Source of the DNA: an uncultured Saprospiraceae bacterium
GTDB lineage: Bacteria; Bacteroidota; Bacteroidia; Chitinophagales; Saprospiraceae
Direction of reading: 5' to 3'
Assembly: GCA_938028705.1 (NCBI GenBank)
Contig: CALIZI010000077.1
Span: 1-32,243 of the forward strand
DNA length: 32,243 bases
The notes beneath the pieces were generated by a model. That model saw nothing but the letters and a program-made list of their open reading frames with translations, was not told where the DNA came from and made no database searches. The position numbers and the translations under genes were made by a program. This document shows, piece after piece, positions 16,183 through 23,867 of the stretch. Numbering within the stretch: the first letter of the stretch is position 1; each line of letters starts with the position of its first letter.

Positions 16183-17226
16183 GTCATCCTCATTATTCAG
16201 TTTTGCTCCCTTTATTTTCTTCAAAGATTGTAAGATTTCATCTTTTGTCGGAATTTTCCCTTTTAGTTTTTCGGGAAGTTGTTGGGTCAATCTATATTCT
16301 GCCACGCCTATAGGTTTGTTGCTGGCTTTTAGAGCATATTCTACTTCAATATCATCTTTTTCAGGACAAAGAATTATCCCAATGCTTGGATTATCGTCCG
16401 CTTCTTTCACCGTATCATCCATAACTTCCAGACAAAAATTCATTTTTCCTGCAAATTCCGGTTCAAATTCTACCACTTTCAAATCTACTGCGACTAAGCA
16501 TTTTAAAATACGATGATAAAATAACAGGTCGAGAAAATACTCTTTGTCTCTGAGTTTGATTCGATACTGATTTCCGATAAAACAAAAGCCATATCCAAGT
16601 TCCATAAGAAAATTTCTGATATGTTCTATTAACTGATTTTCTAAGATTCGCTCCGAAATTGGCTTTGTGATACCTAAGAAGTCTAAATTATATTCGCTTT
16701 TCAAAGCTTCCGTTGCTTGTTCGGATAGGTGAACAGGCAATGCGCTCTCAAAATTATGCTGTTTGGAGTTCAATAAATGATATTCGTAAGCATTTGCCTT
16801 GATTTGGTTGAGCAATACGGCTCTGCTCCAAGCCATTTTTATAGTTGCTTCCAAGTAATATTTGCGTTCTTCCTGTATTCTAACTTTTGAAATTATCAAC
16901 AAATTCTGACTCCATGGCACTTGGAGTGCCAAGCGGAGTAGCTCGGGAGTATCTTTATATTCCAAATAAAACTGACGCATCCGCCATAAGTTTTGAGACG
17001 AATACCCCTTTACACCGTTTATCACTTTATTGATGTCCTTCGACAAATCATCAACAATAGATTTTCCCCAGCCTTGCGCCTCTTGGCTTTCAACTATCAA
17101 TTTGCCGATTTCAAAATTTAGAGAAAGTTGATGTTCGGTTAGCGATTTGTAGGCTTTTATACGTGTCCGGTCAATGACTTGGATTACCTTGTCAAACAGT
17201 TTTTTGTAACTTGTAATTTCTGACAT
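16165..17226 (-). CDS. DUF1016/YhcG-type PD-(D/E)XK nuclease-domain protein
   Basis: A 353-residue product from the ATG at 17226 (MSEITSYKKLF). The N-terminal DUF1016 helical domain is recognisable by GWGKSIVDDLSKDI, GYSSQNLWRMRQFYLEY and VPWSQNLLIISKV. The C-terminal YhcG nuclease domain carries the PD-(D/E)XK-like FLDLLFYH...CLVAVDLKV (Asp233, Asp248, Lys250 from this start). Family members travel with restriction systems and mobile DNA, and their exact role is unsettled. An ATG at 17292 would add 22 residues, but that stretch encodes a perfect palindrome, so I prefer 17226. The last codons (SEQRS) and the stop are 5S rRNA sequence, so the original C-terminus has probably been replaced. The family core looks complete. 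Confidence 0.88.
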   Translation of the reverse strand: MSEITSYKKLFDKVIQVIDRTRIKAYKSLTEHQLSLNFEIGKLIVESQEAQGWGKSIVDDLSKDINKVINGVKGYSSQNLWRMRQFYLEYKDTPELLRLALQVPWSQNLLIISKVRIQEERKYYLEATIKMAWSRAVLLNQIKANAYEYHLLNSKQHNFESALPVHLSEQATEALKSEYNLDFLGITKPISERILENQLIEHIRNFLMELGYGFCFIGNQYRIKLRDKEYFLDLLFYHRILKCLVAVDLKVVEFEPEFAGKMNFCLEVMDDTVKEADDNPSIGIILCPEKDDIEVEYALKASNKPIGVAEYRLTQQLPEKLKGKIPTKDEILQSLKKIKGAKLNNEDDSEQRS

Positions 17227-17239
17227 ATTACGTTTTGTT

Positions 17240-17265
17240 AAATCTCTCACAGGTGTGAGAGATTT
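17240..17265. repeat. Perfect 12-bp palindrome upstream of the DUF1016 gene
   Basis: AAATCTCTCACA-GG-TGTGAGAGATTT. It lies 13 bp upstream of the preferred start at 17226. It may be an operator, or a REP-type repeat like the one at 19861-19894. Confidence 0.55.
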
Positions 17266-17365
17266 TGATTTTTGTGCTAAGGAAAGCTGCATTCCCCGAA
17301 ATTCATAAAAGGATTAATTTTTTCAAAGTTAACCAAAGTCTTGAAAATATATAAACATATCCGAA

Positions 17366-17565
17366 TTAGACTTTGGACAGAGGAAATTGGGGAATTAGGA
17401 AATTAGGTAATCCCGATAACTATCGGAACGTTTTTAAATTTTTACAAAAAATAATTAATTACATGTTTTATTTTGATAATAAAATTTATCTAATTGATTA
17501 TCAATAAGTTACAGATTTAAACCTAATTTCCCAATTTCCTAATTCCCATTTTGTCAAAAGTCCAA
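17366..17565. mobile_element. 200-bp palindromic MITE-like element, family E copy 2
   Basis: The same length and layout as 387-586: a GACTTTGGACA end, GGGGAATTAGGAAATTAGGTA, the central CCCGATAACTATCGG palindrome, an AT-rich middle, and the inverse AATTTCCCAATTTCCTAATT leading to TGTCAAAAGTC. The termini have diverged from each other and I see no clean target-site duplication, so it is probably an older insertion. It separates the DUF1016 gene from the GCS2-CBS gene. Confidence 0.6.
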
Positions 17566-17598
17566 ATTTATTAGCGGCTCTAAAAATCCGCATTCCAT

Positions 17599-19518
17599 TC
17601 ACTTTAATCGCTTCATCAACCGATTAGTGATTTGCAGAAAATGCTCTTCGGTGATGATGCCCATGAGTTCCCCGTCTTTGACAACGAGCAGACAACCGAC
17701 TTTGTGTTGTTGCATTTTTTCTAAGGCTTTATCAATCAGCGCATCGGGTGCTACGGTAATCGGGTTGGTAATCATAATATCGCGCACCAGAGAAATGGGT
17801 TGCTCATTAAGACAGTCGTCTTTGCGGGTAAAGTGGTTGAGCAACATGCTCGACGTGACCAAACCGACCATTTGTCCTTTGGTATCTTCAACGGCGATGT
17901 AGCGGGTTTTGCGCCAGTTCATCATGTCGGCTACGAGGTCAAGAATATCGTCTTTTTGTACCGTAATCAGGTCGGTATTCATAAATTCGGAAACAACAAG
18001 GCTGGTTGGCATATATTCGTTGATGTCTTCTAAATTTGGCAGCGTCCATTTGTGTACAGGGATGCCCTTTTTCTGATTTTGGACAGTGGCGGCGGTGAGT
18101 ACCGTCAGGGCTTCGTCGTGGTTGGTTTCACCGATGAGTTTGGTGTAGGTCCGCAATGCCCAACGCGCACCTGTGCAGTGTTTTTGGGCGCGTTCTTTTA
18201 CGATGCCCAAGTATTTATCAATGTCTTTGGTATCTACTTTTCTGTATTTGAGTCCTTCGCGGGCAATGGGCAAAAGTTCTTTCAGAATCAGGTCAGGAGC
18301 AGAGATTTTTTTGTCTTTAAACCATGTAAATTTGGAATCCAGCCCCGTGCGAGAAGCCTTCCCGAAATTGTCGCTGGCATCGGCAAAACTCATTTGTTTT
18401 CGGATGTCATCATGCTCCAATGCCAAGCCTGTCATCGCACCAAGCCAGAAGGCAGCACTCGCCATTTCGTCCACTACGGTAGGTCCGGCAGGTAGTACGC
18501 GGCATTCGATACGCAGGTGCGGTTCCATACCCGAAGGTGCGCCATAGCAAGGACGATTCCAACGATAAACCGTACCATTATGAACCTGTAGAGCTTTGAG
18601 CGCAGGGACTGCGCCTTTATTCAACATTTCTATCGCATCTTCTTGTGTATTAGAACTTAATAATACACGAAAACGCATAATATCTTCTTTGTAAATTTCC
18701 AGAATACTATCTTGCAACCAGTCTTTCCCAAAGCTGACACGCGGGCTGCGCTCGCGTAGGTGGTCTTGCGAAGCACGGGTATCGAGTGACTGTTGGAAGA
18801 GGGCGATTCGGGTCTCGTGCCACAGTCTTTTACCAAATAAAATCGGCGAATTGGCAGAGATGGCAATGACAGGTGCGGCGAGGGCTTGGGCGATGTTGTA
18901 CATCTTCACAAACTCGTCGGGGGCTATCTGCAAATGGACTTGAAAACTCGTGTTGCAGGCTTCGAGCATGGGCGTATCGTGCTTGACAAGCAGTTCATCA
19001 ATACCCGATAATCGCAACTCGTAAAAGTCGCCTGCACGTTGTTCATTAATGGCTTCCATCAGGGCATGATAGCGTGGTATATCTGTCAGGTTTTCATAGA
19101 CCAAATCAAATTTGCGAAGTGTGGGCATGATGCCGCAAAGTAATATTTCGGTATCTAGTTCATTCGCTTTTTTACGAATAATACCAAGCCGTTTTTGGAT
19201 TTCATCCTCCATTTTACTGAGGCATTTGCCCTTGAACTCGTGCGGCGTAAGGGTGATTTCGAGGTTGAATTTACCAAGTTCGGTTTCTGCCCAGTTGTAT
19301 TTTTTAAGTTTTTTGAGGATGTCCTTTGCATTGGTCGAAGGTTTCCATTGCTTGTTGACCAGACACATTTCCTGCTCGGCACCGATGCGTGTGATGCCCG
19401 TTTCAAATTTATCATTATCGAGCATGTACTCCAATGCTTGTACATCATTGAGCAAATTCCGCATAAAAACACGCATTTGCTTTTCGTCCGTCATTTTTGA
19501 TACGTTGAAATCTCCCAT
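17599..19518 (-). CDS. GCS2-family carboxylate-amine ligase fused to two CBS domains
   Basis: The N-terminal 480 or so residues belong to the glutamate-cysteine ligase family 2 fold, an ATP-grasp-like glutamine-synthetase relative. Marks are RIGAEQEMCLV with Glu48 and Glu50 as likely metal/ATP ligands, SFQVHLQI, ISANSPILFGKRLWHETRIALF, and HLRIECRVLPAGPTVVDEMA. The C-terminus carries two CBS domains, about 505-565 (VSEFMNTDLITVQKDDILDL) and 575-639 (VRDIMITNPITVAPDALIDK), which usually bind adenine nucleotides and regulate the attached domain. The predicted activity is gamma-linkage of an amino acid to a carboxylate. Glutathione or a related thiol is possible, but the product is unproven. The 639-residue length fits the fusion. 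It stands alone. Confidence 0.87.
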   Translation of the reverse strand: MGDFNVSKMTDEKQMRVFMRNLLNDVQALEYMLDNDKFETGITRIGAEQEMCLVNKQWKPSTNAKDILKKLKKYNWAETELGKFNLEITLTPHEFKGKCLSKMEDEIQKRLGIIRKKANELDTEILLCGIMPTLRKFDLVYENLTDIPRYHALMEAINEQRAGDFYELRLSGIDELLVKHDTPMLEACNTSFQVHLQIAPDEFVKMYNIAQALAAPVIAISANSPILFGKRLWHETRIALFQQSLDTRASQDHLRERSPRVSFGKDWLQDSILEIYKEDIMRFRVLLSSNTQEDAIEMLNKGAVPALKALQVHNGTVYRWNRPCYGAPSGMEPHLRIECRVLPAGPTVVDEMASAAFWLGAMTGLALEHDDIRKQMSFADASDNFGKASRTGLDSKFTWFKDKKISAPDLILKELLPIAREGLKYRKVDTKDIDKYLGIVKERAQKHCTGARWALRTYTKLIGETNHDEALTVLTAATVQNQKKGIPVHKWTLPNLEDINEYMPTSLVVSEFMNTDLITVQKDDILDLVADMMNWRKTRYIAVEDTKGQMVGLVTSSMLLNHFTRKDDCLNEQPISLVRDIMITNPITVAPDALIDKALEKMQQHKVGCLLVVKDGELMGIITEEHFLQITNRLMKRLK

Positions 19519-19990
19519 GGCTTTTGTGTTGTGGTGTAATAGTGTTGTAGTATCGTGGTGAAGATAGGGAGTTTTTTTGTAATTTTAAATATAATAAATG
19601 TGTATCATTTTGTAAACGCTAACAGAAGGTGAAAGCGTGTGAGTTCAAATACAGTTTCTTATCATCCCGATAAAAAAGATTCATCATTTCAAATAAGATG
19701 ATTTTATTGAATATTGATGGGTATGCCTGATATTTTGGGGTGGAATGGTATCATATACACTGTATAAAGTTCAAGTTCAAGCGCAAGTTCAAAATCAACT
19801 TTAAGTATTTTCTTTTGGTTCTTTGACAATTTTTTCAAAAAGGATTTCTGCCCTGCACCCAAACCTATAAGGTTTTTGGAAACCTTATAGGTTTTACATT
19901 GACAACCAAATATTTAAACTTTATTATTTTTTTTAATTAGAAAGCTAATTTTCTTTTTTTGCAAAAATTATTAAAGAATCGCATTTTCCT
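19519..19990. other. Intergenic region with repeated words and one hairpin
   Basis: About 470 bp without a credible gene. It contains CAAG/TTCAA word repeats (near 19768-19792), whose CAAGCGCAAGTT recurs in inverse near 20616, and the palindrome at 19861-19894. Confidence 0.45.
19861..19894. repeat. Perfect 15-bp REP-like hairpin
   Basis: AAACCTATAAGGTTT at 19861-19875 and AAACCTTATAGGTTT at 19880-19894 are exact inverse copies with a 4-nt loop. It is a likely bidirectional transcription end or a REP repeat. Confidence 0.65.
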
Positions 19991-20509
19991 TCATTCATCA
20001 TCAGAAACGTATTTATGATAATCGTCACTCATGCTATCGTGTGTACCCCATCCAAAATTAGAAGCACTTTGTACAAGTTCTTCACAATATATTTTATAAT
20101 AAGATGTAAGTCGTTCTTTTGCAATCATTTTACAGGCTTCATGGAAGCTACTTTCCAATGAATTGTAAAACGGCTCATCAATATCTCCATAAGCATTTGT
20201 GAATTTCAACATCATTTCGACACGATACAACAACAACTCAACGACATCCTTTTGATGAATCGCGATTTTCTTAAAATCCTGCACCACCTTTTTTGAAACA
20301 CTGTTCCTTGCACGCCCGTGTCCTCGTGTCGGAAAATACTCTTTTTCAATTTTTGCTTTGTATTCTGCCAAAATTTTTTCGGAATTATCGCCCAATTCCA
20401 TTTCATAATATTTCTTGACATCAGGAAATTTGTCATACAGTTTTTTGACTTCCTTTATCAATTCTTTTTCTGTAAGGCTATTTAAATATTTGTTCAGTTC
20501 TTTTTTCAT
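19991..20509 (-). CDS. DUF6155-like protein of unknown function
   Basis: A 172-residue product from the ATG at 20509 (MKKELNKYLNSLTEKELIKEV). The frame is open to a TTG at 20560, but a -7 box (TATATTTG, 20547-20540) lies between, so the ATG at 20509 is the better start. The protein is charged and helical. The order KYLNSLTEKELIKEVKKLYDKFPDVKKYY, then a basic central part (FPTRGHGRARNSVSKKVVQDFKKI), then an acidic C-terminus, matches my recollection of the DUF6155 family, whose function is unknown. There is no signal peptide and no catalytic motif. It is followed by AT-rich DNA. Confidence 0.72.
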   Translation of the reverse strand: MKKELNKYLNSLTEKELIKEVKKLYDKFPDVKKYYEMELGDNSEKILAEYKAKIEKEYFPTRGHGRARNSVSKKVVQDFKKIAIHQKDVVELLLYRVEMMLKFTNAYGDIDEPFYNSLESSFHEACKMIAKERLTSYYKIYCEELVQSASNFGWGTHDSMSDDYHKYVSDDE

Positions 20510-20539
20510 TTTACACTCAAATTGAATTTGAATAATTGT

Positions 20540-20547
20540 CAAATATA
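20540..20547 (-). promoter_or_regulatory. TATATTTG -7 box of the DUF6155-like gene
   Basis: An exact TAnnTTTG match on the minus strand, 31 nt upstream of the ATG at 20509. It supports that start over the TTG at 20560. Confidence 0.5.
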
Positions 20548-20568
20548 CAAAGAAATGCAAAAGAAGAA

Positions 20569-20591
20569 GGCGATTCGTTTTGTGAATCGCC
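20569..20591 (-). terminator. Bidirectional hairpin terminator after lpdA
   Basis: GGCGATTC (20569-20576) and GAATCGCC (20584-20591) form a perfect 8-bp stem with a 7-nt loop. On the minus strand it is followed by TTCTTCTTTT, and on the plus strand by TTTTTC. It lies 42 nt after the lpdA stop. Confidence 0.7.
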
Positions 20592-20632
20592 TTTTTCTTC
20601 CTGAACTTGATACTTAAACTTGCGCTTGTACT

Positions 20633-22027
20633 TTACAAATGTATCACCTCACCATAAGCTGCTGCCGCTGCTTCCATAACTGCCTCACTCATCGTCGGGT
20701 GCGGATGTATGGCTTTGATGATTTCGTGTCCAGTGGTTTCGAGCTTGCGGGCAGTCACGATTTCTGCAATCATTTCGGTGACATTTGAACCTATCATGTG
20801 TGCGCCCAAAAACTCGCCGTATTTGGCATCAAAAATGACTTTTACAAAGCCTTGTTTTACGCCGCCTGCGCTCGCTTTGCCCGATGCCGAGAAGGGAAAT
20901 TTACCGACTTTGAGTTCGTAACCCGCTTCTTTTGCTTGTGCTTCGGTGTAGCCGACAGAGGCAATTTCGGGTTGACAATAGGTACAGCCGGGAATGTTAT
21001 TATAATCAATCGGTTCGGGATGATGCCCTGCGATAGCTTCTACACAAGTGATGCCTTCTGCGCTCGCTACGTGTGCCAATGCAGGACCTTTTACGATGTC
21101 GCCAATGGCATAAATACCGTCCACATTAGTACGATAAAACTCATCTACCACGACTTGTCCACGCTCGGTTTTCACGCCCAATGTCTCCAATCCAAGCCCT
21201 TCTACATTCGTTGCTACGCCTACTGCGGAAAGGACAACTTCACAATCTATTGTTGATAATTTATTGTCTTTCAATGTTTTATATTCCACCTTACATGCTT
21301 TGCCTTTTGTATCTACTTTCTCGACAGAGGCTTTAGTTAATATCTGAATGCCCGACTTTTTGAATATCTTGGTCAACTCTTTCGATACATCAGCATCTTC
21401 ATTCGGAACGATTCTATCTGCATACTCTACTATCGTAACTTTCGCCCCCATCGCATTATAAAAATATGCAAACTCCACTCCTATCGCACCTGCACCTACT
21501 ACGACCATTGACTTAGGCATTTTGTCCAATGACATCGCTTTGCGGTATTCGATAATCTTCTTGTCATCAATCGGCAGATTGGGCAACTCGCGTGCGCGTC
21601 CGCCTGTGGCGAGTATGATATGTTTGGCTTGATAAAGTTTCTTCGCGCCTTTATCGTCCGTTACTTCTACTTGCTTTCCGGCAGCCAATTTGCCATAGCC
21701 CATGAGTACATCAATGTTATTTTTTTTCATCAAAAAAGTGACACCTTTACTCATGCCATTCGCTACATCGCGGCTGCGTTTGACAACCTTTCCGAAGTCT
21801 GCTTTTGGTGCGCCGACCTCTATGCCGTAGTCCTCTGCATGTTGGATATATTCAAAAACCTGTGCGCTTTTGAGTAGTGCTTTCGTCGGGATACAGCCCC
21901 AATTCAAACAAATACCACCCAATGATTCTTTCTCCACAACGGCAGTTTTCAAGCCCAATTGTGAGGCACGTATGGCAGCTACGTATCCGCCCGGACCGGA
22001 ACCGATAACTATTACATCGTAATTCAT
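20633..22027 (-). CDS. lpdA: Dihydrolipoyl dehydrogenase (E3)
   Basis: A FAD-dependent disulfide oxidoreductase that reoxidises dihydrolipoamide with NAD+ in the pyruvate, 2-oxoglutarate and branched-chain dehydrogenase complexes or the glycine cleavage system. The 464 residues are the standard length. GSGPGGYVAA (about 9-18) binds FAD, the redox disulfide is Cys40/Cys45 in GGICLNWGCIPTK, VVGAGAIGVEFA binds NAD, YAIGDI is the second FAD contact, and the C-terminal HPHPTMSEA gives the His443/Glu448 base pair. No E1 or E2 gene is adjacent, so E3 is encoded separately here, as is common. The start is an ATG with a -7 box about 60 nt upstream. The gene is divergent from the CPBP gene. Confidence 0.97.
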   Translation of the reverse strand: MNYDVIVIGSGPGGYVAAIRASQLGLKTAVVEKESLGGICLNWGCIPTKALLKSAQVFEYIQHAEDYGIEVGAPKADFGKVVKRSRDVANGMSKGVTFLMKKNNIDVLMGYGKLAAGKQVEVTDDKGAKKLYQAKHIILATGGRARELPNLPIDDKKIIEYRKAMSLDKMPKSMVVVGAGAIGVEFAYFYNAMGAKVTIVEYADRIVPNEDADVSKELTKIFKKSGIQILTKASVEKVDTKGKACKVEYKTLKDNKLSTIDCEVVLSAVGVATNVEGLGLETLGVKTERGQVVVDEFYRTNVDGIYAIGDIVKGPALAHVASAEGITCVEAIAGHHPEPIDYNNIPGCTYCQPEIASVGYTEAQAKEAGYELKVGKFPFSASGKASAGGVKQGFVKVIFDAKYGEFLGAHMIGSNVTEMIAEIVTARKLETTGHEIIKAIHPHPTMSEAVMEAAAAAYGEVIHL

Positions 22028-22086
22028 ATATTAATTTGATAAGTGTTTTAAGAATAAATGATGAACGGTAATTCAAAGTTTGAGCG

Positions 22087-22094
22087 CAAAGGTA
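22087..22094 (-). promoter_or_regulatory. TACCTTTG -7 box of lpdA
   Basis: An exact TAnnTTTG match on the minus strand, giving a leader of roughly 50 nt to the ATG at 22027. Confidence 0.5.
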
Positions 22095-22168
22095 ATGAAG
22101 ATTTATCACATTTATTAAGGAATATAACGCATTGTCTTTCAGCCGTCATCAGTTTGACAGAATTGCCT

Positions 22169-22176
22169 TATATTTG
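22169..22176 (+). promoter_or_regulatory. TATATTTG -7 box of the CPBP protease gene
   Basis: An exact TAnnTTTG match 18 nt before the ATG at 22195. A TTTG at 22153-22156 is closer than the usual -33 spacing. It forms a divergent pair with the lpdA promoter. Confidence 0.5.
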
Positions 22177-22194
22177 TGATTATAATTTAATTTT

Positions 22195-22809
22195 ATGAGA
22201 TACGTCGAACTTTTTTTATTATTTATTTTATTGCCTTGTAGTTTTTTATTGGATTATCCAATACCGATAAAAGTAGCTTTGGCTTTAGCGGGTTTTGCCT
22301 TTAGTATTTGGGTGGTGGTACGGGATAAACCCGTCAGAAAAGCAGTCTTGTGGAGTATCGGTACTTGGGATTTTTGGAAAAAATTGTTACTTCGGCTCTT
22401 GGTGGGTATCGTAGCGGCTTTTGTGCTGATGTATTTTTACAAACCCGATATGATGTTCGTGATTTTTCAAGACCTCAGATTATTTTTTATTATTGTTTTT
22501 ATTTATTCGTTGCTGTCTGTTACCGCACAAGAATTTGCCTATCGTACTTTCTTTTTTCATCGCTACCGCGACTTATTTAACAATTCTACTATCTTCCTGA
22601 TTGTCAATGCTTTTTTATTTTCATTGGCGCATATTATGTTTGAAAGTCCGATGGTGTTACTGATGACTTTTGTGGGCGGTTTATTCTTTGCTTATACATA
22701 CAATAAAACAAAATCTTTGCTTATTGTATCCATCGAACACGCCATTTATGGTCTGTGGCTTTTTGCACTCGGCATCGGCGATTTACTGGCATTTCCTATG
22801 CCTAGCTAA
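22195..22809 (+). CDS. CPBP-family intramembrane protease-like protein
   Basis: A 204-residue multi-pass membrane protein of the CAAX protease/bacteriocin-processing (CPBP) family. Hydrophobic segments occur near 4-20, 25-42, 65-82, 88-110, 132-147, 153-170 and 175-195. The family motifs are present in order: QEFAYRTFF (residues 112-120; the usual EExxxR has Gln112 in place of the first Glu, with Glu113 and Arg117 kept), FSLAH with His146, and EHAIYG with His182. The Glu-to-Gln change could lower or abolish peptidase activity. Members process prenylated proteins or peptides, or regulate the envelope. The substrate is unknown. It lies 59 bp upstream of trmH on the same strand and may be cotranscribed with it. 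Confidence 0.85.
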   Translation: MRYVELFLLFILLPCSFLLDYPIPIKVALALAGFAFSIWVVVRDKPVRKAVLWSIGTWDFWKKLLLRLLVGIVAAFVLMYFYKPDMMFVIFQDLRLFFIIVFIYSLLSVTAQEFAYRTFFFHRYRDLFNNSTIFLIVNAFLFSLAHIMFESPMVLLMTFVGGLFFAYTYNKTKSLLIVSIEHAIYGLWLFALGIGDLLAFPMPS

Positions 22810-22868
22810 ATAACAAATAACAAGCTCCAAATTCCAAATTTCCTTACTCAAAATCAACTGAAGACACT

Positions 22869-23507
22869 ATGAATGAATCACCTGTCACCGATTTATCACC
22901 TATCATTATGACCGAAGAGCGCGAAGCCCGCTTCAAAAAGGTCATCAGACAACGACAAGTTGACCTGACGGTGATTCTCGAAAATGTGCATGACCCACAC
23001 AATATAGGCGCAGTGATGCGGACTTGCGAATCGGTGGGAATTGGAGAGTTGTATGTACTTTATACCGATATGAAAGTAGAACATTTGGAGGTAGGAAAAA
23101 ATAGTGCATCGAGTTCCAGAAAATGGGTGAACCTTCATTTGTATGAAGACCGCGAGACGTGTTTTGCAGACGTGCGACGAAAGTATAAACGCATATTTGC
23201 TACCCATCTCGGACACGATTCGGTGTCACTATATGATATGAATTTATCGGAATCCGTCGCCTTACTTTTTGGCAATGAACGCGACGGCGTGAGTGAAGCA
23301 TCTTTACAATTGTGCGATGGGAATTTTGTGATTCCTCAAATGGGCATGATTAAAAGTCTGAATATATCAGTAGCCTGTGCTGTAACGCTTTACGAAGCAC
23401 TTCGTCAGCGCATTAAGGTAGGAAAATATGATACATCATTGCTTACGGAAATGGAGCAGGAAGCTATGTTTGAGGATTATGCAAGGCGGGGAAGGCGAAC
23501 TAAGTAA
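22869..23507 (+). CDS. trmH: tRNA (guanosine-2'-O)-methyltransferase, SpoU family
   Basis: A 212-residue knotted SPOUT methyltransferase matching E. coli TrmH (the Gm18 enzyme). It has DLTVILENVHDPHNIGAVMRT (motif 1, Asn45 and Arg51), ATHLGHDSVSL, LFGNERDG (motif 2, 133-140), and IPQMGMIKSLNISVACAV (motif 3, 155-172) with the Ser/Asn cofactor-knot residues, then YEALRQR. It should methylate the ribose of G18 in the tRNA D-loop. Another SpoU-type RNA target remains possible. The start is the ATG at 22869 after a repetitive leader (AACAAATAACAAG). Its stop directly abuts the stop of the convergent xisI gene, so no separate terminator fits between them. Confidence 0.92.
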   Translation: MNESPVTDLSPIIMTEEREARFKKVIRQRQVDLTVILENVHDPHNIGAVMRTCESVGIGELYVLYTDMKVEHLEVGKNSASSSRKWVNLHLYEDRETCFADVRRKYKRIFATHLGHDSVSLYDMNLSESVALLFGNERDGVSEASLQLCDGNFVIPQMGMIKSLNISVACAVTLYEALRQRIKVGKYDTSLLTEMEQEAMFEDYARRGRRTK

Positions 23508-23867
23508 CTACATGACCGCATATTTGGAGTGTGGTCGCACAGATGCCGGACGAAAGCCAAGTACAAAGTGTTTTTTCGGAATATCATATTCTTCTAAATC
23601 TTCATCAATCAAAATTTCCGTATTGTTTTGTTGTACCCAAATATTACCTGTTTTGGGGTGAATATCAAGGTGTATAAGCACTTCATAAATAAATTTTTGT
23701 TTAGCCCACCCAATTATAACCAACTGAAAATGATTGTGTTTAGTGTCAGTTATCGCCTGATAAGTCGCATCATTACCAAGTGCGTGATTATACTTGTATG
23801 TCAATCCTTCTACATATTCTGAAAGAATTTTTTGATGTTTTTCTATTTTTAGCTTAATGTTTTCCAT
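23508..23867 (-). CDS. xisI: XisI-like protein
   Basis: A 119-residue member of the XisI family, named for the fdxN-element excision controlling factor of Anabaena. Matching features are the N-terminal helix ending LSEYVEGL, HNHFQLVIIGW, a strand-rich IYEVLIHLDIH, GNIWVQQNNTEILI and KKHFVLGFRPASVRP with the C-terminal YAVM. The length is close to the family's roughly 110 residues. XisI is normally encoded just after xisH, with overlapping ends. The overlap is preserved here, but only the end of xisH remains. Family members are widespread outside heterocyst-forming cyanobacteria, where a toxin-antitoxin-like or recombination role is unproven. It is convergent with trmH at zero spacing. Confidence 0.9.
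   Translation of the reverse strand: MENIKLKIEKHQKILSEYVEGLTYKYNHALGNDATYQAITDTKHNHFQLVIIGWAKQKFIYEVLIHLDIHPKTGNIWVQQNNTEILIDEDLEEYDIPKKHFVLGFRPASVRPHSKYAVM

Noticed and set aside
16089-16313. 74-codon plus-strand frame
   Set aside because: It lies antisense to the 5S rRNA fragment and the DUF1016 gene, with no supporting features.
18052-18495. 147-codon plus-strand frame
   Set aside because: It is a shadow of the GCS2-CBS gene on the opposite strand.
23508-23867. XisI as evidence of a cyanobacterial host or fdxN element
   Set aside because: The family is widespread outside cyanobacteria, and all neighbouring genes point to Bacteroidota.
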